Source: Bacteroidales bacterium
Lineage (GTDB): Bacteria > Bacteroidota > Bacteroidia > Bacteroidales > Bacteroidaceae
NCBI GenBank assembly: GCA_015060905.1
Contig: SUXQ01000007.1
Span: 22,482 to 86,481 of the forward strand
Direction of reading: 5' to 3'
Length of the DNA: 64,000 nt
Made by a program: the position numbers and the translations under genes. Shown piece after piece: positions 8,092 to 16,031 of this stretch. Each line of letters begins with the position of its first letter. The stretch's first letter is position 1. Under the pieces are notes generated by a model. That model saw only the letters and a program-made list of their open reading frames with translations. It did not search any database and had not been told where the DNA came from.

Positions 8092-8676
8092 ATGAAAAAA
8101 ATAATCTCTCTTTTAATCTTCATATTAACAGTATCGGCAGCATCGGCACAATTATTCAAAGGCCGCAACGCAGCATTGGACAAACCCGAATATCAAGCAG
8201 GAGCCGTTCCCACAGTAAACGGCAAAGTGGTATTCGAGGAGAATTTCACAGCAAAAGGCGACAGTAAAGAGATACTCGAAAAAGCACAACAATGGATAAA
8301 AAAACGCTATTCTAACCCCGAAATTATAAAATACAACATCTACGACGAAGAAAAGCCCGGAACCATTATTGTAAAATCGGAAGAATACATAACCTTCAAG
8401 AAAAAATTCTTTGTCCTCGACCGCACACGCATCACCTATTTCCTTGACATTGAGCCCAAAGAGAACGCATGCACCATGCGCATGTATAGAATAACCTATT
8501 GGTACGACGAAGAATATAAAGGCGGCGAACACTTCACAGCCGAACAATACATTACCGACGACGAAGCATTCAACAGCAAAAAAACAAAATTGCTGAAAAA
8601 GCCCGGCAAGTTCAGAGTAAAAACCATAGACCTGAAAAACAATCTGCTTGACGACCTTAAAAACGCATTGAACTAA
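8092..8676 (+). CDS. Secreted DUF4468 domain protein
   Basis: A 194-residue protein with a signal peptide (cleaved near residue 19, ...ASA). The body matches the layout of DUF4468: VVFEENFTAKGDSKEILEKA, an alternating beta region around IIVKSEEYI, then YFLDIEPKENACTMRMYRI. DUF4468 is a Bacteroidota family of small secreted or periplasmic proteins of unknown function, predicted to have a TBP-like fold. It sits 28 bp before the small membrane ORF and may head the porin transcript. Confidence 0.75.
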   Translation: MKKIISLLIFILTVSAASAQLFKGRNAALDKPEYQAGAVPTVNGKVVFEENFTAKGDSKEILEKAQQWIKKRYSNPEIIKYNIYDEEKPGTIIVKSEEYITFKKKFFVLDRTRITYFLDIEPKENACTMRMYRITYWYDEEYKGGEHFTAEQYITDDEAFNSKKTKLLKKPGKFRVKTIDLKNNLLDDLKNALN

Positions 8677-8704
8677 TATAAATTCTTTCAAAAAAAAGAA
8701 AGAC

Positions 8705-8875
8705 GTGAACTCTATAGACAAAATACGCTACATACTAAACACCCTGTTCCTTATAGGCGCAGTGGTAACAGTAGTACTATACTTTGCAGTAGACAGCCGC
8801 GAGCCGTTCTTTTATGCAGGCATCACCTCACTCACCCTGAAAATGGCGGAATTCATCCTCCGTTTCATTATTTGA
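8705..8875 (+). CDS. Small single-pass membrane protein upstream of the porin
   Basis: A 56-codon ORF with a GTG start, MNSIDKIRYILNTLF..., one strong membrane segment (about residues 10-28), then a short DSREPFFYAG loop and a hydrophobic C-terminus. It fills the gap between the DUF4468 gene and the porin and ends 13 bp before the porin ATG. Small membrane proteins are common immediately before putative porin genes in Bacteroidota (recalled, not checked). Its function is unknown. Reading-frame continuity and position support it as a real gene despite the size and the unusual start. Confidence 0.65.
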   Translation: MNSIDKIRYILNTLFLIGAVVTVVLYFAVDSREPFFYAGITSLTLKMAEFILRFII

Positions 8876-8888
8876 TACAACATTTTAT

Positions 8889-11078
8889 ATGAAAAAAGTA
8901 TTAATACACTTTCTCATATTACTAATATTACCGACAGTTGTTCGTTCACAAGGCATAAACGACAACATAGAAAAAGGACAAAGCAACACCGGCTTTGGCA
9001 GTGGTGAAGTGTATAGTCCTTTCAAAAAAGCCGCAAAAGATTCCACCCAGCAAATGCTGAATGTACCAAAAGAGATACACCAATGGCACATCAGCGAGCT
9101 ATTGGGAGAAGTCATCCCCATCAACGCCGACACCCTGCAATATCAATTTCAAAATTGGCACGGCACCGACGGCATGAACGGCGAATACAACTACTTAGGC
9201 AACATGGGCGCACCGCGAGAAACAAGAATATTCTTTAATCGCGAGGCACTTCCCAAGTTCGATTTTTTAAAGCCATACGACTATTTTATAACCCCCACAG
9301 ACAAATTCTTCTTCACAGACACAAAGTCACCCTACACCAACCTAAGCTACCACTCATCGGGTGACAAAATAACAGGTGACGACCGTTTCCGCGCCTATTT
9401 TGCCACAAACGCAGGCAAAAAATTCGGCGCAGGCTTTTTATTCGACTACCTTTACGGTCGCGGAAGATACGACAACCAATCGACAGCATACACCGATTTT
9501 TCGCTATACTCATACTATCGCAGCGACAAATACAATTTCTATATGCTCGCAAGCAGATACCACATGAAACATACCGAGAATGGCGGAATTATAGATGACA
9601 CATACATAACAAACCCCGAAAAAACCGAGAGTGGAAGCAAAAACTTCGGAACAAACGACATACCCGTAAACCTGCAGAAAACGTGGAACAGAAACGAAGT
9701 ATACTCGGCATTCTTCACACACAACTACAACATAGGCTTTTACCGCGAAGTACCGGTAGAAAGTGACAGTTTGACAGATGCAAGCAACAATCCGGCAGAA
9801 GGAAGCGACAGCATTGCAACAACCAAAAATACACAAGCAAATAAAAGCGATGAATTAACAGCAAACGATACACTCTCCACCCAAAATTCAGAATATAAAA
9901 AAGAGTTTGTCCCCGTTACACGCTTCACACACACATTCAAAATAAACTCCGACGAAAGAAGTTTCATAAACTATCAACAACCAAAAAACTTCTACGCCGA
10001 CACATTCCTGAAATACGACTCACTCGACAAGACAAGAAACCTAAACATAAAAAACACCCTCGCAATCTCCCTACTCGAAGGCTTCAACAAATGGGCAGTA
10101 GCCGGGATAACAGCATACGCCACATACGACTACAACCGCTACACCCTGCCCGACACACTACCCACAGGCCCCATTGAAACACTCGCACGCGTAAGCGAAT
10201 ATACACTTAACGTCGGTGGAATATTGCAACGCGAAAAAGGGAAATTACTCAACTACAAACTGCGCGGCGAAGCATCGATAGCCGGCGAGGACATAGGAGC
10301 ATTCCTTATGGAAGGCGACGCACGTCTGAAATTCAAACTATGGAAAGACGACGCCTACTTCAATGCAAAAGCCTTCATAAAAAACAGCAACCCCTCATTC
10401 TACTACCGCCACTACCACTCGGAGCACTATTGGTGGGACAAAAACCTTGACAAAGAGTTCCGTTCGCGAGTAGAGGCAAGCGTAGACATAGAACGCTGGG
10501 GCACAAAACTCTCGGCAGGCGTGGAAACAGTGAAAAACTACACCTATCTAGCCAACAAGTCCGTTCCTAACGCAGCAGGCGACGGCTATCTTAACAGAAT
10601 AACAGTAGCTCAAGAGAGCGAAAATATACAAGTATTCTCGGCCACACTGCAACAAAAGCTGAAAGCCGGAGTATTCCATCTTGACACGGAGGTAACTTAC
10701 CAGAATACCAGCAACAAAGAGGTGCTCCCCCTGCCCGAACTTAACGCATACGCCAACTTCTACGTAAAGTTCAAAATAGCAAACGTGCTTAACACCGAAT
10801 TAGGAGCAGACGCACGCTACTTTACATCATACTACGCACCCGACTACTCCCCCGCATTGGGACAATTCTACCAACAAAATCCCGGCGACAAAATAGAAAT
10901 CGGCAACTACCCTATAGTGAACATTTACGCCAATTTCCTGTTAAAAGAGACACGTTTCTACGCCATGTACCACCACATAAACGAAGGCACAGGCAACAGA
11001 CAATATTTCCTTGCCCCCCACTACCCCATAAGCCCCAAAGCTATATGGATAGGCCTATCATGGAACTTTTATAATTAA
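8889..11078 (+). CDS. Putative outer-membrane porin (Porin_10-like)
   Basis: A 729-residue protein with a signal peptide (about 1-20, ...VVRS/QG). It has many alternating aromatic beta strands and ends in LSWNFYN, an aromatic-rich terminal strand as in outer-membrane barrels. It resembles the large Bacteroidota putative porin family (PF14121). Residues 285-345 form a Ser/Thr/Asn-rich low-complexity stretch, likely an extracellular or periplasmic loop. The next gene starts 5 bp downstream, so the block is an operon. Transport substrate unknown. Confidence 0.82.
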   Translation: MKKVLIHFLILLILPTVVRSQGINDNIEKGQSNTGFGSGEVYSPFKKAAKDSTQQMLNVPKEIHQWHISELLGEVIPINADTLQYQFQNWHGTDGMNGEYNYLGNMGAPRETRIFFNREALPKFDFLKPYDYFITPTDKFFFTDTKSPYTNLSYHSSGDKITGDDRFRAYFATNAGKKFGAGFLFDYLYGRGRYDNQSTAYTDFSLYSYYRSDKYNFYMLASRYHMKHTENGGIIDDTYITNPEKTESGSKNFGTNDIPVNLQKTWNRNEVYSAFFTHNYNIGFYREVPVESDSLTDASNNPAEGSDSIATTKNTQANKSDELTANDTLSTQNSEYKKEFVPVTRFTHTFKINSDERSFINYQQPKNFYADTFLKYDSLDKTRNLNIKNTLAISLLEGFNKWAVAGITAYATYDYNRYTLPDTLPTGPIETLARVSEYTLNVGGILQREKGKLLNYKLRGEASIAGEDIGAFLMEGDARLKFKLWKDDAYFNAKAFIKNSNPSFYYRHYHSEHYWWDKNLDKEFRSRVEASVDIERWGTKLSAGVETVKNYTYLANKSVPNAAGDGYLNRITVAQESENIQVFSATLQQKLKAGVFHLDTEVTYQNTSNKEVLPLPELNAYANFYVKFKIANVLNTELGADARYFTSYYAPDYSPALGQFYQQNPGDKIEIGNYPIVNIYANFLLKETRFYAMYHHINEGTGNRQYFLAPHYPISPKAIWIGLSWNFYN

Positions 11079-11083
11079 AAATT

Positions 11084-12064
11084 ATGAACAAAATTATAAA
11101 ATGGGGCTTCATAGGATGCGGTGAAGCAACAGAAAAGAAAAGCGGCCCGGCGTTCAACTGCGTAAAAGAATCTACAGTAGTTGCAGTCATGGGACGCGAC
11201 AAAGAAAAGACAAAAGCATATGCCAAGCGCAACAGAATATCAAAATGGTACACCGACGCGCAGGAGCTTATAGACGACCCCGAGGTTAATGCTGTATATA
11301 TTGCAACCCCACCCTCGTCACACGCAACGTTTGCCATAATGTCCATGAAGGCCGGCAAGCCCGTTTATGTAGAAAAGCCCCTCGCCGCCAACTACGAGGA
11401 TTGTGCACGAATAAACAGAATATCGCAAGAGACAGGCGTACCCTGTTTCGTAGCCTACTACCGCAGATACCTACCCTACTTCATCAAAGTGCGCGAACTA
11501 CTGCCACGAATAGGGAAAATATTAAACGTACAGATACGTTTCGCCGTCCCCCCACGCGACCTCGACTTTAACCGCAGCAACCTACCGTGGCGCGTAATTC
11601 CCGACATTGCCGGCGGCGGATACTTTTACGACCTTGCCCCCCACCAGCTTGACCTGTTGCAGGAAATGTTCGGTTGCATACTTTATGCCGAGGGCTATTC
11701 GACCAATCGCGGAGGACTGTACAAAGCCGAAGATACAGTGAGCGCATGCTTCAAGTTCGAGAGCGGAATTCCCGGCTCAGGCTCGTGGTGCTTCGTAGCA
11801 CACGAATCGGCACGCGAGGACCATATTGAAATTTTCGGCGACAAAGGAAGCATAAAATTCTCGGTATTCACATTCGAACCAATAAAGCTATACAGCAGCG
11901 AAGGGTACGAAGAAATACAGGTGCCCAACCCCCTGTACGTGCAACTGCCACTGATAAAAAACATTGTCGAGCATCTGCAACAGCGAGGCGTATGCACATG
12001 TGACAGCATAAGCGCAACCCCCACAAATTGGGTAATGGACAAAATATTGGGAAAGATAATTTAA
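11084..12064 (+). CDS. Gfo/Idh/MocA-family oxidoreductase
   Basis: A 326-residue NAD(P)-dependent dehydrogenase. The N-terminal Rossmann domain opens WGFIGCGEATEKKSGPAF (residues 6-23). EKPLA near residue 98 carries the conserved Lys of this family. The C-terminal half is the alpha/beta substrate domain with GGGYFYDLAPHQLD. Members oxidise or reduce sugars, inositols or related compounds; the substrate is not evident. It lies 5 bp after the porin and 32 bp before the DUF4421 gene. Confidence 0.88.
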   Translation: MNKIIKWGFIGCGEATEKKSGPAFNCVKESTVVAVMGRDKEKTKAYAKRNRISKWYTDAQELIDDPEVNAVYIATPPSSHATFAIMSMKAGKPVYVEKPLAANYEDCARINRISQETGVPCFVAYYRRYLPYFIKVRELLPRIGKILNVQIRFAVPPRDLDFNRSNLPWRVIPDIAGGGYFYDLAPHQLDLLQEMFGCILYAEGYSTNRGGLYKAEDTVSACFKFESGIPGSGSWCFVAHESAREDHIEIFGDKGSIKFSVFTFEPIKLYSSEGYEEIQVPNPLYVQLPLIKNIVEHLQQRGVCTCDSISATPTNWVMDKILGKII

Positions 12065-12096
12065 GAGAGTTTCTATAATAATCACAAGTACTGTAT

Positions 12097-13221
12097 ATGG
12101 CATACAGCGCAAAGATTATACAAAAAACATTCAAATTGACGGCACTGCTCGTATTAATGCTACTGCCGTCAGCGGAATCATTGTCGCAAATAAAAATACC
12201 ATACGACTCGCTTGGAGTACTAAAATATCCCGGATACATTATCGACTATACACAAAAGGGTATAAAATACACCAACGAAATTATCGACAAACATCTTGAC
12301 GAAAAAGATACACGATACATCACCCCCGACCTGTATAATTGGACATTCATGCTGCAATACAGCAACTGCTACGAATATTACAAATTCTCGTCACGCAACA
12401 GTTCGCAAAGCATAACCCTGTCGCCCGACAACCGCAATAAATTGGGAGTATATGTAGGCTGGAAGTGGATATTCCTCGGCTGGTCGTTCGACGTTGACCA
12501 TCATAATACAAAAAACGATTGGAACTTCAGTTTCTACACATCAAAAGTAGGCATCGACGTTTACCACAGAAAAACAGGAGAAAATTTCAAACTGAGGAAG
12601 CTCTCGGGCTTTAAAAACCCGCAAACAGGCGACGAAATTATTCCTCGGCAAACACTTTTCGACGGAATGTCCGTGGAGCAAACAGGCATAAACCTATACT
12701 ACATATTCAACAACAAAAATTTCTCGTACCCGGCAGCATACAGCCAATCGACCAACCAACGAATAAGTTGCGGCTCGTTCATCATGGGGCTGAGCTACTC
12801 GCGGCAATCGTTCCACATGGACGCAACAAAATTCGAGCCGATAATAAGGGAAACTATGAGTCCGTCCATGAATTTCAACCAGATAAAGTACCACGATTAT
12901 AGCATAAACGCCGGATACTCATACAACTGGGTGTTTGCAAAAAATTGTCTCGCAAATATCTCCTTAACACCCGCCATTGGCTACAAACGGTCGAGAATAA
13001 GAAGCGACGAGAGGCAATCTATCTTCAAAAATATAAACGCCGACCTTGTGTCGCGAGTGGCACTTGTATATAATAACACACGTTACTTTGTAGGCCTGTC
13101 AGCAGTGATGCACACTTACACCTATCGTCGCGAAGCACTATCCATTATCAACGGATTCGGAGTGTTGAACCTGTATAGCGGCATCAATCTGTTCCGCAAG
13201 AAAGAGAGGGAGAGTAAGTAA
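12097..13221 (+). CDS. DUF4421 family exported protein
   Basis: A 374-residue protein with an N-terminal hydrophobic signal (about residues 12-31, ...ESLSQ). The DUF4421 landmarks follow: DTRYITPDLYNWTFMLQ, KLGVYVGWKWIFLGWSFDV and beta-rich segments to the end (GLSAVMHTYTYR...FGVLNLYSGINLF). Alternating strands suggest an outer-membrane or periplasmic barrel-like protein. Function unknown. It is last in the porin operon and is followed by a terminator. Confidence 0.75.
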   Translation: MAYSAKIIQKTFKLTALLVLMLLPSAESLSQIKIPYDSLGVLKYPGYIIDYTQKGIKYTNEIIDKHLDEKDTRYITPDLYNWTFMLQYSNCYEYYKFSSRNSSQSITLSPDNRNKLGVYVGWKWIFLGWSFDVDHHNTKNDWNFSFYTSKVGIDVYHRKTGENFKLRKLSGFKNPQTGDEIIPRQTLFDGMSVEQTGINLYYIFNNKNFSYPAAYSQSTNQRISCGSFIMGLSYSRQSFHMDATKFEPIIRETMSPSMNFNQIKYHDYSINAGYSYNWVFAKNCLANISLTPAIGYKRSRIRSDERQSIFKNINADLVSRVALVYNNTRYFVGLSAVMHTYTYRREALSIINGFGVLNLYSGINLFRKKERESK

Positions 13222-13271
13222 GCAGCACCTTGCCGAAGCAAATGGTAGCCACAAGCACCCCTCAAATTAAA

Positions 13272-13320
13272 AATGTATCAAAGTAATCTTACAAATGACT
13301 ACCTTGATACATTTTTTTTG
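13272..13320. terminator. Terminator between convergent genes
   Basis: Arms AATGTATCAA (13272-13281) and TTGATACATT (13304-13313), then eight T. It lies between the convergent DUF4421 and lipoprotein genes and could serve both. Confidence 0.75.
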
Positions 13321-13340
13321 TGTTATTATAACTTTAAAGA

Positions 13341-13832
13341 TTAGTTTATAGGGAAAGGCAATATATTCCCGTTACTATCTTTTCTAGAGTGGTATAATGT
13401 TGCTGTTCCATTTATAATATATGAATATCCAAAATTATCTAATATTTTTAGATTTTCAATACGTATTATTAATGAAGATTCTTTAATATCTGCAATAAAA
13501 ATACTTCCATCTACATCTTCCCAGCCACCACGAATGTCGCGAAATTTATTTACATAAAAATCATCTTTATCAATAATATCACCAGCTGTTAGTTCTGAAA
13601 ATTTTTTGCTTAAAACCAATGTCAAATTATTGCCATAAGTAGCTTCGATAGATAGATACATGCCAAAATAGGCGTCGTATGATGCATGGCAGGCACCTAA
13701 TTCATATAATTCTCCATTTATTGTTATGCCTCCACCGTTTCCGCCATTATCATCGTCTTCACTGCATGATGCAAAACCAAATGAAGAAACCACAAACAAT
13801 AACATTGCTAAAAATTTACTAATTGTTTTCAT
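13341..13832 (-). CDS. Small surface-type lipoprotein, unknown function
   Basis: A 163-residue protein starting MKTISKFLAML with lipobox FASC. The Cys is followed by SEDDD, the Ser-plus-acidic pattern that directs lipoproteins to the surface in Bacteroides. The mature part begins with a Gly/Asn linker and looks beta-rich; no family was recognised. The frame is open back to 14033, but that extension is the structured RNA region, so the Met at 13832 is the start. The gene is clearly more AT-rich than its neighbours, hinting at recent acquisition. Confidence 0.75.
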   Translation of the reverse strand: MKTISKFLAMLLFVVSSFGFASCSEDDDNGGNGGGITINGELYELGACHASYDAYFGMYLSIEATYGNNLTLVLSKKFSELTAGDIIDKDDFYVNKFRDIRGGWEDVDGSIFIADIKESSLIIRIENLKILDNFGYSYIINGTATLYHSRKDSNGNILPFPIN

Positions 13833-13899
13833 GTTTTTTGAATTAAAATTTAGATACAAATTATTTGTCTTAATAGTCCTAAAAATCCGAGAGCATAGA

Positions 13900-14128
13900 C
13901 AGAAAAAGAAAGCGTGGACTAAAACTTCATCCATGCTTTCAGAGGTATCGCCAAACACCGTGCAACCATAAACGAGTAAAAGCCCACGCCATAGAACGAC
14001 GTGAGCATTAACTTTTACTCTTGGCTGCTTCATTAAATTGGCGATTTTCTGAAAGCAAGATTAAAGCTAACGCTTCTTTATCTATATGTCTTTAATTTGT
14101 CAATGTTTCATAGGCAAGTGTTTTTTGT
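13900..14128 (-). ncRNA. Candidate structured small RNA (rod-like, 6S-like architecture)
   Basis: Minus-strand transcript predicted from a TATATTTG box at 14142-14135 to a U-rich stop near 13900. Nested arms form one long rod. CTTTCAG/CTGAAAG (13936-13942, 14049-14055) and ATCGCCAA/TTGGCGAT (13947-13954, 14038-14045) close the base. GAGTAAAAG/CTTTTACTC (13974-13982, 14012-14020) and CACG/CGTG (13985-13988, 14000-14003) form the tip. A 17-19 nt internal bubble separates the two halves. This layout resembles 6S RNA, but I cannot match it to a named family. The reading frame through it looks like a misread RNA. Confidence 0.55.
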
Positions 14129-14134
14129 TATGCG

Positions 14135-14142
14135 CAAATATA
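14135..14142 (-). promoter_or_regulatory. -7 box TATATTTG for the candidate RNA
   Basis: CAAATATA on plus, in an AT-rich region about 80 bp before the base of the rod structure. No other gene starts downstream on this strand before the lipoprotein at 13832. Confidence 0.5.
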
Positions 14143-14317
14143 ATCTATTTTTTGCGAAGAACATTATATTATAGCTTTTTTCTTAATAAAACTTAAACTA
14201 TACTTTATATTTCTTGTCGCTAAATGCTATTTATCTAAGTACAATTATTAATACCAACATTTTACAAGAGGGCAAGAAAGAAAAAACGGGAGAGAAGATT
14301 ACTCCAATCCCATCTGG

Positions 14318-14389
14318 TACACTTGTAGGGAATCGAACCCTAATCTGAAGAACCGGAATCTTCCATTCTATCCATTGAACTACAAGTGC
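14318..14389 (-). tRNA. tRNA-Arg (anticodon CCG)
   Basis: Full cloverleaf on the minus strand. The acceptor is GCACTTG/CAAGTGT (one G-U pair) and the D stem GTTC/GAAT. The anticodon stem GAAGA/TCTTC has loop TTCCGGT, giving CCG. The variable loop has 4 nt, and the T arm is TAGGG-TTCGATT-CCCTA. The discriminator is A and a genome-encoded CCA follows (14315-14317). Confidence 0.95.
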
Positions 14390-14401
14390 GTTTATTTTTT
14401 G

Positions 14402-14409
14402 CAAAGGTA
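14402..14409 (-). promoter_or_regulatory. -7 box TACCTTTG for tRNA-Arg
   Basis: CAAAGGTA on plus, 13 bp upstream of the mature tRNA 5-prime end. Confidence 0.6.
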
Positions 14410-14483
14410 CAAACAAAAAAGAGCTTATTGAAGTTTTTCACGACTATTTCTCCAAATTTCACCTAAAATTAAATAACATTCAC

Positions 14484-14491
14484 TATATTTG
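14484..14491 (+). promoter_or_regulatory. -7 box TATATTTG for the polyferredoxin operon
   Basis: Perfect TAnnTTTG, 40 bp before the ATG at 14532. Confidence 0.6.
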
Positions 14492-14531
14492 TCGTAAACG
14501 ACGAATATACGAATAAACTAATCAAATACTC

Positions 14532-16007
14532 ATGTTGCGAAAATTAAGAATAGGATTAGCAGTAATTTTCTTTGCTTCAATTACACTGCTGTTTCTCGAT
14601 TTTACGGGAACGATACACTATTTCCTCGGATGGATGGCAAAAATTCAGTTCCTGCCGGCACTGCTGGCGATGAATGCAGCCATTGTTGTTTCATTGATTA
14701 TTGTGACACTTGTCTTGGGCAGAGTATACTGCTCCATCATCTGTCCGCTGGGGGTGATGCAGGATATTTTCGGTTATTTTGGCCGCATGAGCCGCAAGAA
14801 TAGTTACAGCTATTCACCTGCAAAAAACATTCTGCGCTACACAATATTGGCACTGTTCATTGTGGCAATAGTGGCGGGAGCAGGCTCGGCAGTGGCACTG
14901 TTTGCACCGTATAGTGCATACGGACGCATCGCACAGAATCTTTTGTCGCCACTGTGGATAGGTGGCAACAACCTGCTTGCCTATTTTGCCGAGCGAGCCG
15001 ACAGCTATGCTTTTTACACCGTCCCTGTGTGGATAAAAAGCACTGCCACCTTCGTCGTAGCAGCAGTTACATTTGTGGCAATAGGCATATTAGCATGGCG
15101 CGGGGGAAGGACATACTGCAACACCATTTGCCCTGTGGGAACAATCTTGGGCATACTTTCGCGATTCTCGTTGCTGAAGCCCACTATAAATACTGAAAAA
15201 TGCAACAGTTGCGGACTATGCTCACGAGGTTGCAAAGCCTCGTGCATCGACAGCAAGAGCCACACTATAGACTACAGCCGTTGCGTAGCCTGCATGGACT
15301 GTCTGGAAAATTGTAAAAAGGGCGCAATAAAATACACCTACAAAAGAGCAAAAAGTAACTACGAAAATGCAGGAAAAGATACCTCGCGACGCAATTTCCT
15401 ATCAACAGCAACGCTGTTTGCAGTGGGAACAATAGCAAAGGCCGAAGAGAAAAAGCTGCAAGGAGGACTTGCGATTATAGAGGATAAAAAAGTGCCCGAG
15501 CGCGAAACCCCCATCGTGCCCGCCGGAGCGCAAAGCATACGCAACCTCGCCAACCACTGTACCGCCTGCCAACTATGCGTGTCAGTGTGTCCCAACGAAG
15601 TGTTACGCCCCTCGAGCAACCTATCCACACTGATGCAACCCGAAATGTCGTACGAAAGAGGCTACTGTCGTCCCGAATGCACAAAATGCAGCGAAGTGTG
15701 TCCCACAGGTGCCATACGTCTGATAACCAAAGAGGAAAAATCGTCCACACAAATAGGGCACGCCGTAACCATACACGAAAATTGCGTAACAATAACCGAC
15801 GGGGTCTCTTGTGACAACTGCGCACGTCACTGCCCCGTTGGCGCAATAAAAATGATACCCTCCGACGCGCAAAAAAAATCCTCGCCCAAAGTACCTTTTG
15901 TAAACACCGAACGGTGCATAGGCTGCGGAGCTTGCGAAAATCTGTGCCCGGCACGCCCGCTGAGCGCAATATATGTTGAAGGTCATGTTACACACAGAAC
16001 AATCTAA
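14532..16007 (+). CDS. Membrane polyferredoxin, NapH-like/NapG-like fusion
   Basis: A 491-residue electron-transfer protein. Residues 1-190 contain four to five membrane helices with two CxxxCP loops (Cys67/71 and Cys196/200) as in NapH/YccM-type quinol-linked proteins. Residues 224-261 carry two 4Fe-4S motifs. A twin-arginine motif TSRRNFLSTA (Arg286-Arg287) and a short hydrophobic stretch follow. A second ferredoxin block holds four further Cys clusters (about residues 343-354, 379-391, 418-434, 462-473). This looks like NapH joined to a NapG-like Tat ferredoxin. It is 24 bp upstream of a Tat-exported Fe-S aldo/keto reductase, so it may pass quinol electrons to that enzyme (inference). Confidence 0.85.
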   Translation: MLRKLRIGLAVIFFASITLLFLDFTGTIHYFLGWMAKIQFLPALLAMNAAIVVSLIIVTLVLGRVYCSIICPLGVMQDIFGYFGRMSRKNSYSYSPAKNILRYTILALFIVAIVAGAGSAVALFAPYSAYGRIAQNLLSPLWIGGNNLLAYFAERADSYAFYTVPVWIKSTATFVVAAVTFVAIGILAWRGGRTYCNTICPVGTILGILSRFSLLKPTINTEKCNSCGLCSRGCKASCIDSKSHTIDYSRCVACMDCLENCKKGAIKYTYKRAKSNYENAGKDTSRRNFLSTATLFAVGTIAKAEEKKLQGGLAIIEDKKVPERETPIVPAGAQSIRNLANHCTACQLCVSVCPNEVLRPSSNLSTLMQPEMSYERGYCRPECTKCSEVCPTGAIRLITKEEKSSTQIGHAVTIHENCVTITDGVSCDNCARHCPVGAIKMIPSDAQKKSSPKVPFVNTERCIGCGACENLCPARPLSAIYVEGHVTHRTI

Positions 16008-16031
16008 GAAGCTGTTTAAAATTCGAAGAGC

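Noticed and set aside
13833-14033. N-terminal extension of the lipoprotein gene
   Set aside because: It would place about 67 residues before a perfect lipobox signal peptide and translate the structured RNA region.
14315-14390. Integration (att) site at tRNA-Arg
   Set aside because: No second copy of the tRNA 3-prime end and no integrase were found in the window.
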